From Lingula anatina (taxonomy: Eukaryota > Brachiopoda > Lingulata > Lingulida > Lingulidae): 64,000 nt of DNA. Shown one piece after another: positions 26,001 through 41,000 of this stretch. Numbering within the stretch: position 1 is the first letter of the stretch; each line of letters starts with the position of its first letter. The stretch is taken from positions 124,001 to 188,000 of the forward strand of contig NW_019774770.1 of assembly GCF_001039355.2 (NCBI RefSeq), given 5' to 3'. The notes under the pieces were generated by a model. The model made no database searches. It worked only from the letters and a program-made list of their open reading frames with translations, and was not told where the DNA came from. A program made the translations under genes and the position numbers.

Positions 26001-29000
26001 TTGGGTTAAGGATGTTTTATTTTTCCCCTGATAGTTACAGAGATATGGCACCTATCAGAAAAGGAGAATCAAAGGTTGGTTAGCTAAGTTTAATGCTACA
26101 AAATCCTACATGGTGCAGTTTTAATACAAAATATATGTAAGGCATCACACTGAAGATAGGTTAAAATATTCTGACATACAACTGCTTTTCAGATGTTAAG
26201 AATCAATGAAGTATCCCTTTCTCAAACTTCAGGCCATTGATCTTAGAGGAGAACATACCACCATAAGATGTTCATTTTTTTCATTAAACCTACAAAGGTA
26301 CCCTGGGTTTCAAAGTGCTAGTAATATTTATACTCCCTGCACAAACTACTAGAAATGGAAGAGGAACGCTTGTAAAAGGACTTCATGAACAATTTGAACT
26401 GCCCCCCCCCAATACATATATAAAAACACACAGAAGCTGAGTGGGCTTTGCTTGGCTTAGCCTGCTACACTCAAATAGTTGGCTCAAAGAACTCTCTGTT
26501 TTCACCATCATTCACACATAATTATAGTAAACAGTAAAAAATGTATGCTCAAGAAAGTCTTGGATAAAAAGCTATCTAACACTGTTTAACAAATAATTAA
26601 CTCACTGGCAGTGGATTTTCCTCAATACGCTATTGTTCAACATTGCTAGTAGAAATTAGTTTCTAGGCGACTAGATGATTTAAAGCAACCTTCGTTTTTT
26701 ATAGTAAAACAAAACTTCAATGACCCAAAAATAAAATTTGTCAGTTGGCTTAGCTAAGACTGTATGTGTACATATGGGAGTGCATGTGTGCGTTTGGGGG
26801 ATATACTTCAAATTGTTTGAACATTATCCACACTTTATGTGAGAGAGAGGATGATCTGAGAAGATAATAATGGGAGATTACATCTAGATACATGTAAATG
26901 CCACACAAAAAGATATAGGGAGGAGGGTTATACTGTTAATCCAGATGTAATCTGCCTCTGTCTTTGCTGGAGACCACAAATCCAGATATTGATCCTGCCT
27001 ATCTGTCATGAAAAAAACTCTAAGGAATCTGGAATATATTTATATTTTTCCCATTATTTTACAGAGCTTATTCTGGTCCTGGGTCCATTCAAGTATAAAA
27101 CTTTCTAAAAAATATATCATACAGCTTTTTGAATGTTTCACTTATTTACATCAAACTATCATTATTGGTTTTATTCAGCTCAATAGGCATTTAGCAAATT
27201 GGTGAAAAAAAAAAGCCTGCGTGGTCTCAGAAAGTTACTTTTTGGATAAACACCTAAAAATTCTCTTTGGCTGCAAAAGTAAGTGGCTTATGCCAAAGTT
27301 GTCAAAGAAATCAATTGCTTTCTAAAGTAAAAATACTCATGAAATCAATTTTTTGACAGGGTGAAGTAACTGATATGTCTAACAAGTCAGCAATTATCGA
27401 TTGTTACATTGTTACTGTTATCGTAACTGACAACCTTAATTTTCTCACTCTAATGCTTACTGTAAGTTATTTCAAAAGGATATCTGTCTCTCATTTCCTG
27501 ACCATCTTCCAATGATTCTGGAGCTGGAAATAAAGAAAATAAGCAATCAATAGTGATGCAAGGTTAATATTCCCTTAAAACAAATGGTCAACTCTATTGA
27601 TGATGGACAAATTGATGCAGTAGGGGGTGGTCAACAGTTTACTTATTCTTTAATAGAGATAACATAATGATATTATCTAAAATAAATAAATCAATAAATA
27701 AAGTCTCTGATGCAACAGATAAATACAGGTGATGGCAATATATGCAGACACAACTGTGTCAGTAGATAAAAAATTCAAATCACACAACTTAATTGATGAA
27801 ATCAGTAATTCATGAAATCAGTTTTAGCTGACAGTACAAACGGGTAAAAATCATTCTTTGAGCACATAGACGGTAACAGAAAAACAGTAATGACCCCCAC
27901 TGACACCCACCACTGATGCAATAGAGTACTGCTAGGGGCAATCAATAACTATTACATATGTTGCAGCTTGATATGCTAATCAATACTTCTTGACCGAAGG
28001 GTACTAGCCAGACACTCATTTTAAGTAGTGCAGTGACTGCCAGTGAAATATAGATTTCTTGTAAACAGACTGATTTATCATTTCTCCACATTTTGCCCTG
28101 CATGGTCCTCCCATCCTTAACCTATTGTGAAGTGACCAATGCTTGAAGTTACAGCTATGGAAGTGATCTAGATTTTCTAGAACCACCTATGCAATGATCT
28201 TTTTCTTCTCATACTCTTGATAATGCCCAATTATTAGGAAGTAATAAATCAAATCTCCAAATAAAGAAAGTAATTGTTGCTGTTTCAACACCCCTAATTT
28301 TTCTTTCTGACGACCCACCCACGCCTTGTTGTATTATGATTCGTATACATAATTTCTCCTGGACACCTTAAATAATGTCTTAAAACTTTTTAGGCAGGGT
28401 CTAATCCCAAGAGCTGCAGCAACAATGTTCACTTGCTTAATTTGTCCTAAAACATGATTTCTACATCCAATTTTCCATGCTACACCAACTTTCCCATGAT
28501 CTGTGACCTTACCTGCAGAAAACCAGGCTTCCATTGGCGCATGTTCAAAGAAAACCTAGCAGGACAGACAGTCACAAGGTAGATTGGAGAACAGAACAGA
28601 CTCATCATAAAGATGGGCAGATAAATGGAGAAATGGGAGAAACAAACAAACAGCCAGTCAGACAAAAAGCATAATTTACAAAAACTGGAGGGCATAAGGG
28701 AGGGTGGGGCTACTATGTAAATTTATATTAATGGACATGTTCAGAAAACTGTGAAAAAAAAATCTTTTTTTTTTTTTTTTTTGGGGGGGGGGACTATTAG
28801 GAGAAAGCAAGTTGCTCTAGTGTTGTGGAAAGAATACACCTTTACTATTGAATTATCTGTTCTTTATCAGAAAATCAGCAAATTACTGCTCAAAGCAATC
28901 CCAGGGGTCATAATTAAATGTAATGAGATAGTAGAAACACAAGAAAGGCAACTTGAAAAAAAAAATAGAAGAAGATTTACCAACTTATGATGCTCAGATA

Positions 29001-32000
29001 TCTCTCATCATTCCCATCATTTAAATCAAAACTGGCGTCTCTATTATGTGTCCTATATTTAGGGAAATAGTTGCATTATGTCATTAATCCTGAGACAGAT
29101 ATCATTGGCACTACTTATGAAAGATTAATAACACTAAGTCTAATAAGAGCTGCTGTGGATATGATACCAGCTACAATACTGTGGTCCCATTGTACTAAAA
29201 AGGTGGGGATGATCATGTCCTAATAAAGATTTAAGACAAAAACACAAGGAAAATTTAATTAAAAACAATGATTATCATGCTTTCTGCACCCCAATATTCC
29301 ACTATGGTCAATAACAGTTTTAACATTCATAAACTTACTGCAATCTCTGAGAACATTCTCTTTTCACAGCTTGCTAAAGTAATGAAAAACCAACATTACA
29401 ACAGGTGAACTGACACTTGTAATTAAGCTGGTATCACCTGAGGACTGTAATCATATTGCAATCAACCCCTTAATAATTGATACTCTAGCATTAAAAGCTC
29501 GGTTCTATACCATTAAGAATTTCGATGTGATCAAGTGTGCTTTGATTGTCAAAAGCCTGCATTCGAAAGCATGCAATATTTAACTTTAAATAAAACCATG
29601 ACCTTTTTTTAAAGAGTGTCAGAAGATGGGCATCTCTATGCAACCATTCACGTTTCATTTCTGCAGTTATGAATATGGTAAGCCCAGTGCAACAGCAAAC
29701 ATTGCATTTAATCCAATTGTTTTAAGAGGCTCTACAGGCCAAATCTGTCTCCTATGACTTAGAAATTATGGTAGTTTTTGTTTTGAAAAGACAAATTTTA
29801 ACACTGATTCAAACATCTTCCCATTTCCAGACCTTTCTCTTCAATAACAAAAGAGTAAGGGGAAAAAGGTATCTGTCCATGATCAATAGCTCCTACTTTA
29901 GCTTTAAAAGATCTTCAATGGTGCTCAATTCACAATGTCCACATGACTGGGAAGTGGTTTGCTTTGGGGAGAGTGTTCAGGGAAGCAGGTATTCCTTAAT
30001 TATCAGAACTTTCAGATAAACTAATTTTTTCATTGGTGAAAATATATGATAAAGTCAAAGAGACTTCCATTTTTTTAAATAAATATAAACCTGCAAGCAT
30101 TAGCACATGCACCCAACAAAAAGTGCCTGAAAATAGATACTGAGACATAAATATACAATTAACTGCTCCCCCCTCTCCCCTTCATCCTACAGCAGACCTA
30201 CACCATGGTGAATACTACCCAGACTAAACTATTCTAAAAGCCTGTTGTGAGCCAATGCAATTACCTTTGCATATTCTCTACAGGTACCTGCACGCATGAC
30301 TTTAAAATAAAAAGGTGCTATGGTCTACCTGTATTTAAATCACACTCTCATTACTGGGGCAATAGAAACCACAGCCTCATTTTTCTTTAATTCATGTTCC
30401 CATAAAAGCTTTCAATTTGAGCTTCTTTGGCAAGTTGTGATGCCTGACATCTTGTTTAGGATGCAAGATCTACACATGCCTGTGTTAATGTGAACAGACT
30501 TGTTAACCTGCCAGGTTTTTCTTTATTTTTTGTGCAATCTGTTGTATGTAAACACAAATCACCATGTCCTATGTGTAGAAATTTAGGATATTTTGCTATT
30601 ACATGACTTTTACTCATTCTTACTTATCCCACATCATATTAACACATTGCATAAACAACAAAATGACAACTGCAATCATGGACATTAACAGTAAGGTGCA
30701 ATTAAATACAGGTTTTTCAAGGTAACTACTGCTCTTGATGAGTTTTGCATGGTATGGCAGATTAAACCAGGGCATTCTCTCAAATCAAACCCTGTAAAGT
30801 CCTCTATTGAGTCGAGCTGTTTCTAACATCCTGTGAACAGATAACCACAAAATTTGCACAAGTGTATAACAGAGAGTTTCTGTCGATTCATTTGACAGGC
30901 CAATGCACATGATAACATTTGTTAGAGTGAATGCTCTATTTGTCTTGCAGAATGAACTTGTACAGCTCCTTGATGTCTATGTACATACTGCTGAGGCAGT
31001 ACACTCACTTCAGTTCAGGACGTGAATCTATCTGGCCATGCAAACCAACAATGTACACAGAAAGGATTGGTCTAAATTTGTATCTAACAGCCAAATATTT
31101 TCTCCATGAACAAGTTCTCCATCATAATTTTTTCTAGATTATTTTTCTTTTAACTACAGAAATGGTAAAGGCAAGGCAATGCTCTTATAAAACCTAATAT
31201 TACTGCCCATTGGGCAAATATTGACAAATAGGATAGGTAATTGTATGCAAATTATGCGCTCTTTTTAAAGCAGAATGATGAAAAAGTTCCACCTTCAACT
31301 ACAGGCAGAAGACATGTACATAGATAACAACACTTTACAAGTTCTAAATTACCAGCCTGTAAAATCAACAGTGAGTCAGATTTCATAACACCAAGTTTGC
31401 CATTGAGATATAATGTTCAATTCCTTATGCAGCAGCAAACAGATTTTGACAAAAAACTGTCCTGAATGCATCCCTTTCAAGCACCACTGACTGGGGCCAT
31501 GGTTTTGATGCTCACCCATGTGGTATGAAGAGTGTCCAGTACTGTGCTTACCCCTATGAGCAAATTGTAATAGAGATACCTACCGTTAGGTTCTAGGTCC
31601 CAAGGAGATTATTTAAATCAAACCCTCAGACAAAATTTCAGATTTTCCTTTTCACTAATAAATTGGTGCTGATTTAGTTGTTTGTGATATCCAATGTCCA
31701 ATACCAGACAAAACAAAGACAGCTGTGAATGAAAGAAAACTTCATAAAACATTTCTTACAGCAATATTATGATAATGTTTACATATTAGATATTTAGTTG
31801 CCCCAACACCAACAGAGTTTATGATTTTCAGTGGTTAAAACATTGTAAATCTGAGGGTTTTTCATCTAATCACATTCAAGGTCTTGCTGATTGGTCAAAC
31901 AGCTCCTACAACCAAACTGATCTATATTTGACTAAATATGAAAAAGATGATTATTTCTGTAAGGGATAAGAAATCCCTGCCACAGTTAATTTTTCAGTTT

Positions 32001-35000
32001 GCACCAAGCTAATGAGGGTTCTCAGAGGTTAAAATTGGCCTCAAGGGGTAGCTAAAAAGACCATGAGATATGCAGTTAGATTCATCATTGTCTACTCAAG
32101 AGGTTTCCAAGTAATTGCTGTCGGCATTTTCAGTATCAAGTTGAGCATTTTCATTATTATGAATTTAGCTGCAATCATAAAGAAAGTCTGGATTGTAAAT
32201 AATCTGTAAAATCTTCCAATCTGAATTATGTGGAAGAAAGGCAAACGCTTCAACTGAAATGGCAATAATTTCTAACTTGAAAATGAACTAAAAGAAAAGG
32301 ACAAAATATCCAGGGCTTATAAGGATTACTGTGCAGCACATGAATAATCCCCCTTCAAGGATTCACTGAGTTGCTGAACTCCAAACTAATGCATGCTATT
32401 GTCCAATTAGTCTATCTTGTATTCTCATCAAAGAAATAAAATCAAGGTTTCATCCCCTAAATCTTACAAAAGATAAGTATTTCCTCAAAGTTATATCAGC
32501 TTTTGTAAAGAAGCGCAGATTAATTAGTTTTTCAAAGTAACAGCAGGAGAAAAAAAAAAGAATAAAATGTTACCTAGGCACTAGTAACTTCACCAAAATA
32601 TATAAAACTGAAAAATGTTACCCAGAAAGGTTTTAACTAATTTGCAAATGACAATTAAACAAGTATAAGAACATGCTGTACTGTTTCAACAGATGGATAG
32701 ATTGATTGTCAGTAAACGATCGAAAATGGCCAAACATTTTTTTGAAATTTCTTTGTATCATTTTCTTCATTTGCAATCAGATAAATCATGATGCTTCTAC
32801 CTCCGAAACAGTGAGCTATTATAGTAGGAGGTATCATGTAAGTGAAATTTCAGAAAATGAGACCAGTGAATAATGGATAATCATATATCAACTGATGATC
32901 ATTTGTAGCTTGTACAGTAGTTATGTTTTTCACCTGTCAAGTCAGGTATATACTTCATTTCAGTGACTGGCATCCAGATAAATTCTGGTAACAAGGAGAT
33001 AGAAGATAACACAGACCAGTACAAAGAAGCAGTAATGGATAGACATCATATCTCACATCACATGCATTGAGAGCCATAATTCCTGTAGTACAACAACAGA
33101 CATTACAGTGTTCTAAATGGCACTGATGACAACAGTCACGAAGAATGAATAACGCATTGCTAGGGGACTGATAGTCTACATTAGCAGTAAAGGTAAAGCC
33201 AATAATCAATCTTACTTACATTTATTGTTTTTCCCTGAAATGAGGCACGTAAGTCCTGCAACCCATATCCCTGCCTCATCTGGGGAGGCTGCAATGAGAT
33301 CCAGGGAGTCGTAGTTGTCACCATATATGACAGAGAAGGCACACTCCTCTTGGTACATGCCCGCTATTTCTTTATTCCTGAGGACATCTGTGGTTTTACC
33401 ACTCCGTACTTCCTTCATTGCCTCCAAACCAACTACAACAGACATGGAAACAGTATTTGAAGACATTGCTGGGATCTGCTGTCCTGGAAACCCTTTTTAA
33501 CCTTTGTTATTCTTATTTAGGAGCTTTTGTTGAAAGTTGTTCTTAATTTATCACTTAAAGTGATAATAACTCTTCGTTTCTGCCAAAAAATGAATTTTCC
33601 TGGAGTAAACAACAATTTTCCCATACTTACCAATGGTTAATGAATCCATTTTTACATTCAAATTCAGTCCCTGGTTTTTTTCTAAAAAGTTTGGTTTTTT
33701 GTTAAAATCTCTTAAGAGATTTTAACAGAGTATAGCCATCAATGGAGGTCACGTGGTCTAAAGACAAGCTCACATATCAGAATAATAGCTATAACTGCTG
33801 TTTTTGTGGTAAAACAGAATATATTATATTTCTATGAGTTATTCACAATGTTTTTATTGTGAAATATAGATCTCATACGAAGAGTTATTATCCCTTTAAA
33901 GTAACATATAAAGTGAGACCAAATTCCCTGTAATGCACATAAATCACTACTTACAATTTCTTATACAACTCAAATTAAGTCTATATTCCAATGTATAAAC
34001 CAAATTTATAACTGTGTCATCCAAAAAAAGCTATAAATCTACAACTTCTTCAAAGTTCTGATCATAAACTTGACCTTTTTGTTCATCCTCCATTTCGTAA
34101 AGTCTGCTAAATGACATAGTAATGAAAAAGCATTACTACTGCACACGCAGTACTATAATTATTCAAATCAGAGTTGGCAAAAAAGCCAGAGGGTTATCTT
34201 TAGTATTGAAAGAAAGCATAAAATATCAGTTCAAATAAATTTTTTAAAGGAAATTTGATATTACCTTTTTATTGAAAATTGAAAATTTTGCAAGTTATGC
34301 TTTTTGAAACTATAATATTATGGTGGGATTTACTTGGATATAGTGGCAATGATTTGTCAATTCAGCTCGCTTCAAATGTATTAAACAATTTCACCCTCCA
34401 AATTGACAAAAGAGAAAATCCTGTATTCGAAATAAAAGACAACATCAGGCCCATTACGCAAAAAGTAAAACATGGCTAATGTTTTACACAGACAGTTACT
34501 GAGCTATCCCAGTCACAAGTCTGATTTTTATTGTCTTCAATCCAAGAGCATCTTCTGACTACACTTTTTTTTTTGTAAAACAGGACCTTTAGGGTTGACT
34601 GATTCAGACAATAACTTAATCAACATTGAGTAAGATTGAAAGGTGACTTCCCAAAATTTTTTTTCGTGGAACAGAGTGAACATAGCTGTATTTAAAAAAA
34701 AAATCTTGCTTATTTTAAGAACAAATATCATAATAGTTCTTTATGTTTATGTCATTCAGAAAAAACATACAATAAGCATATACCCTAGAGGAGATATCTG
34801 GACAGGATGAATGAAGATAATTACAGAATCAAAACACCATCGGATGGTGCACAAATGACCCACCAGGGAAAACTGCTGAACAAGGAAATGAGGATTTACA
34901 AATAGCTTGCTTAAAAAAAAGATTCTCAGAATTGCATCCTTGCATACTGATATAAGTTTATTGCATGAATTTAATTAAAACTGCAATTTTCTGGGAGGAA

Positions 35001-38000
35001 AATCAATGCAAACATGTCAATTTGTTTCTTGGTAAAAATTCATTAGCATGGTTCCTAAAAAACTTAATTTAATTTGCTGGTTGCTGTCTTTTCTTTCCTT
35101 TAATGAATGTGAGCCAAGCTGCAGATAGTATTTAAAACATTGGTTTGGACAATGGCCATTAAGAATCAAAACATGAATGTTTTAAAACAGTTTATAGACA
35201 TGCAACCTTTTGGATCTTTTTTAACAACTCCACATAAACCAAAGCCTCTGGATGTTGAGAGAAAGCTGCATGGACTTACTTCTTGCCTTATGGGGCTTCT
35301 TTGAACTTGGCTGCCAGCGCAATTCTGTCAAATCTGGATCAATACTGAAGTAGCGATGATACTGGCGGCTGTTGGAACGCACCTTGATCAGCTCACTGCC
35401 ATTTTGCATGTAATTCAAACAGTCTTGAGCTGGAAGGGAAAGAGGATGTTTAGTTTTAAATTAGAGGATTTTTTTCATACCTTCAGAGGATTCCCTTTTT
35501 TTTTTCAATTCACATTCTCAAGTTTTTCTTCTTTAATAACCACTGTTAGGGGATTTTCTTTACAAAGGTCCATTGGAAATTGGTGTAATTTAATGTTATT
35601 AATGATAAAAAAAACATCACAGTTTTAAGCATAACTTTTTCTTGCAACTGAAAATGTTCTGCTTTCAGCCCATATAGTAGAGACTATCAAGAAACCGAAA
35701 ATAGCTATTTCACTTAAAAACTGCTGATGTAACATCATCAGTAAAATGACCACACTTTTTCTGAAGGCAAATAGTGTTATGAACATACTGAGATAATATC
35801 ATAATGATCATAACAAAAGCTTCATGTATTTGTTTTTAACATGATTTTCACTAGGGTATAAGTAATATAACCTTAACAGCATACTCTGCTGCCTTTCTTC
35901 AATATTTCCAACAAAATGAAACACTTATAATTTAAAACAAGAATTTGAGGAAACCCTTTTTTGTTCATAATGTAAAATATGGTATCTTGACCATCTTGTA
36001 GTGTCAACAATGTTTACAACACACATTATCTTCTAACCACACTGTTAAATTCCTCAGTAGCTGACAACCTCTCCACTTTAGATATAACTGAGATGTCAAA
36101 TGTCACATAACCTTTCCAAGCTGTGACAGGTACAGATGCTACCTGTCACCTGAGAAGCTTTATGGTGCTTCTTTAACTATGACACGCACCACACTCACTG
36201 TTTACTGCTTTATTCATATCAACATGTATACATTTTCAAATAAATTTAAATATTGTAAAGATGCAAAGTAATAACATGAATCACCACAAATTTACTTTAT
36301 ATATTACATTCAATTTATTTCTAATGTAGATTTAAAAAGGACCAGTATTTAAAACAAATCAAAGAGTTATGCAGAACTAAACCCCCTGGCCACTATTTGC
36401 CTGTAAAATGACGCACCAAAAGTCACTTCACTTAGTCACTCAAATTCAGCTGGCTGCTCATCTTTATATTAATTTCAGGTCAACTTTGAAACTTTCCTTA
36501 TATGTAGAAGACCCTGGTTTAATACTGCTTTTTAAATTTCATAGTAGCACACTCAGGCAGAGTCAATGACATAGGAGGCATAGGGCTATCTAAGAATTCA
36601 GGTATTTTTTTCTCTTATTCATGCAGTTTCAAGTGTTAGGTGTAGACAATCATGTAATATATGACCTTATAAGGAGCCACATCTTATTGTCACAATTTTT
36701 TATCTTAAAAAAAGCTTTTCCTTTTCCTTTTCTCCACCCTCTATCCCAATGCCAAGTTGCATATATCTATCGTCAACTGTGTTATTCATAGATCATTTTG
36801 AAAAATATCATGTATTCACTGAGAAAGGCAGATAAATATATTTTTTACATGGTAAGAAACATAAATAGCCTACCCATTTTTGGCACATGTATATCTGCAT
36901 GCTTTCTGTTAGGCTTCACCGCTGATAGATACAAACACTTCACAGGAATCAGATTTAAGGAATTGTAAACTGCAAATTTCATAATTAAATAAATGTAATG
37001 CACCAATTCAACAGAGACATTTGTTTTTGCTTCCCTTAACACTGTTTCTGATAAATATTGCACTTTAAAGTCAGAGAACCTAAAAATAAAGCCATTCTCA
37101 ACAAATGCATGGCATTACGCTATTATTAAAACCTCGCCTAATTTTAATGCAGATCAAATGAGGCAGACTGCCAGCCAGAAAACATTCTAGTCTGCAAATG
37201 GTGATTATAGGGCCTTTTCAAAGATGCCAAACATTCGCAAATTGAAGTCTGATTTATATTTCGTTGGTTACAAAGACAATAAGTACCATTAGGAGAGAAA
37301 TGGATTTCAAACATAACACTTTTACCTGGATCCAATTAAAGCTACTGTAGAAATGTGAAAAATGTAAAAGGATATACTACGTCATTCTATGATATGTGCC
37401 TTTTTTGCTACAGAAAATGTTGAAGCACAGCTGTGCCATTGTTTTTATTAAAAAGATGACTCACATGCCAATAACTCAGGTGTACGTTTTCTCCACCAGC
37501 ATCCACATTCATGCAAATTTAATTCCAATAACGTGACAGAGTATGTAAGATTGTAAGACTGTCTATCCACTGTGCACATCATAGCTTCCTGATCAATATT
37601 CAACATTTTTAAGTACACACACACACACACACACATGCATGTATGTATGCATTCACATACACACACACACACACACATGCATACATACACACACACACAC
37701 ACATGCATGTATGCATTCACACACACACACACACACACAGGGGAAAATGCCTCAATTTGAGCTCTTCTCACAAGAAACAAGTATTTAGGGACATTTAAAG
37801 GTAAAGGCTCTTTATCTTGAATTAAGTACTGAAAGAAAAAAGAAAAGAAAAGAAATTTAAAAAAAATGACTCCGTAATATACAACACATAATACCTAACC
37901 TACATCTAATTTTCTAATTACAGTAAAGATACATGTCTGTTCTCCATTTTCAAGTCCTTCAATTCATTTATCTATAAACCTGCAAACAGTTGTACCAATA

Positions 38001-41000
38001 AAATCCTGCACTATTTGTGTTTTTCAGTGCAATCTTGCTTGTAAAGTGTTTATAATTCTAAAAATACCCAAAATTCTCCAGCTGAATTACTCTCTCCTAT
38101 GGCTGCCTGATCTGGTAGCTGAAAAGATTCTGTAGATAGCAGTGCACTGGGTTTGATATGGTTATCCAGAACAGGCACACATCCCTAAGGATAACCCACC
38201 CATTGATTCTAACAACCTGCAATTTATACTTATGAATGTTTGTACCACTTGTTTGTTTAAAACAGAGTTTCTAAATAAATAAATAAATGTTGTTTAAACA
38301 GTCTTATCATTGACCCAAACTCATAACCTCATTGCAAATGATGCATAACATGGGTAGCCCAAATTTGGTATAAGTCAAGTGATACTGATACAAGCTACTT
38401 GGATAGTGCATTAAATCATTAAAAAGAATCTTCAAACTGAGATCAGAAAAAAAAAAAGACCACCGAGTGCTCAGAAAAATAGATTTCCTTTTCATATCTT
38501 CAAATGAAACCACTTGGAGGAAGATACATTATTAGCTTGCCACTGAAGTACAGTCTGGCACTTAGTGTAAAATTGCCATTTTGGCTACTACAGATTATTG
38601 AAATGTATTTAGATTGTTAATACAAAGATTGAGATATAAAGGACAGGTAAAAAGAATATGAAAAATGTAAAACACCACATGGGCATTTTCTCTTGTATCT
38701 AACAGCTTTCAATATATCTATTAACCCTATCACCAAGAGCTATTACAATCATGATCTCTTACCAACAATCACCGTGAAGAATAATATCAATGAAACTTCC
38801 ATTAGGCAGTTGCAAATTGTGTGTAATAATAGCCTGTTATAGGGCACATTCAACAAGGTTTAAACCAAAACTGTTTTAAGACTTACTGCAGGAATTAGAC
38901 AAACATCTGTGTCAAGGTGGGAAGCCTATGTTAGTTATCCTTCTGTCATAGACTTCTGAACCACCAACCACCTATAGTTCATCGTACTGTTCTTTTAAAG
39001 TTCTATTGGATTACCTGACAGGTGCAAACAGTCTTCTTCCTAACATTGGTCTACAAATGGTTGAAACTGAAATAGTGCATTACAGAGCCATCACCTAAAA
39101 TTAATTTTAGTGAAAATGGTTCTTTATACTAGTACTTATTTATTTATGATATAAACTATTAGATTTTAGCTGAATATAATATATTACATACAAACTGGAT
39201 GAAAATGCAATTATATACAATAAACAATGTTTAGTTAAAATTATGAAGCTGTCTAGTATAAATATTCATCAGTCCTCTAAGTTTGAAGACAAAAGGTCAA
39301 ATGATTTTCCACTTATCGTGTTATCACTGAAAGACAGTGAAAGTGTATGGTGACAAGGCAATGACAGACGCAGGTGACAGCTATATAGTACAGACACACA
39401 CACCTGTGGCTGTATATAAAAAAATATATTGAAATAATTTCAAATGCCATAACAATACAAGATACTGAATGATAATGTTTACTACTGTTAACTAAACATG
39501 TCAAATACTAGTACTAGGTGTTCTGTTATTTGGTTTGGATTCATCAGTGATTATTGAACAATTCACAAGATCAATGAATGTATTTGTTTCAGGATATTAC
39601 ATAATAATCCTAGGATGTCACATGAAAGTCTTCAATGTCACGCTATATGTAATGTAATCCTTATGATGATATGATGATTCACTACTTACTGATATCAAAA
39701 CAAACTAAACCATACAGTGTTCACTGTCACTCAAAAAAAAAATAAAAAGAAATAAAAAGAAATAAAAATAATAATAAAAAAAATAAAAATAAAAATAAAA
39801 TAATAATAATAATAAATAAAAAAATGAAAAAATAAAAAATAAGGGCTCATTCAAATTGTAACTATTGGGGTCTATAGATGGGTCCAACTCTGCAAGGACT
39901 TGTGCTGAATGCAATCAGATTAGCAGATTAACATGCCTCTTTCCCAACATACCTGGGCTCCGTATCTCGAAAGGTTCGCTATGTTGCGCACGAGCGTTAG
40001 TGTCTCGATTCCATAACCGGTTCTATTTCGAGATACGGGGCCATGGAATCGAGACACTTGTGCATGTGCAAGTGAACGCATAGCGAACCTTTCGAGATAC
40101 GGAGCCCTGTATAATCACCAGCCTTTCTGTATTCTACTCTACGTAGACAGATATTTCCAATGGGAATGAGCCCTTATTAGAAATTAATAGCTGTGAATTT
40201 ACAAACCTGGACTTTGAGCCAAATCCTATAAAAGACAACTTCATAACATTTGTAAATTGTAGCAATAATGAAACTATTTACAGGCTTCTTTCAAAATTTT
40301 GAAGATTCTAACCATGAGACAAAACCACACTGATCAACATACTACGAAAACAATCCTGAGTTCTGTAGATTGCTTTTGTGTCATTCTAAGGAAGAATATT
40401 TATGAAAAGCTCAGGAAGGGGTGAAGGGAAGAGCAAGAAGACAAATACACTGTGCATGACTTCAGCAAACTTAAACAATTGACTATTCATGAGAGAGTAG
40501 TTCCACCTTCATGGATTTGTCTGGGGAAGTGGCAGGTGGAGATATGTACGCATGTTAATTGTTCGTCAACACCAATTATTAAAATGCACATGTAAGAAAG
40601 AATTCAAGAATGTGTATTTGAATTTTGCATGAAGCTGCAGTAACCTTGAGAGCATAACTGTCAATTTTCATCTAGGACTGAATTCAGTTATTTTATGGTT
40701 GCCAGTTCTGAACAAGGATTTGGTTTTAAATGTTGTGTCAAACTTGAGAGTAAGATTACTGGAAGATCACTCTCCCGCTGCTTTAAGATAAGGTTAAAGG
40801 GATATCAGCCAGTCAGCAGCTTATAAACTGATAGCAGGTAATCCAACTCTAAAAACCACACATACAGTTCATAATATGTTGTTCACATTGGGCTACATTT
40901 TGGAAATGAGAAATCCAACAAAAATATGTTTCCAGGTGATACCTTAACAGACTTTATTTTAGAGGGTTGCAGCAGACAAAAGTTGAGCACACTAAATAAA

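Noticed and set aside
28508-28550. A 43-base segment on the minus strand with a good acceptor and a CTGCAG|GTAAGG donor inside the large PLCL intron
   Set aside because: Its length is not a multiple of three, and in the phase delivered by the upstream exon it reads TGA after three codons. No PLCL homologue has matching residues. It may be a decoy or poison exon but is unsupported.
37448-37780. A Cys/Val-rich minus-strand open frame of 110 codons
   Set aside because: Produced by the compound CA repeat, which has no stops in that frame.
39705-39914. A Phe/Tyr/Leu-rich minus-strand open frame that looks like membrane segments
   Set aside because: Translation of the A-rich low-complexity tract at 39733-39842.
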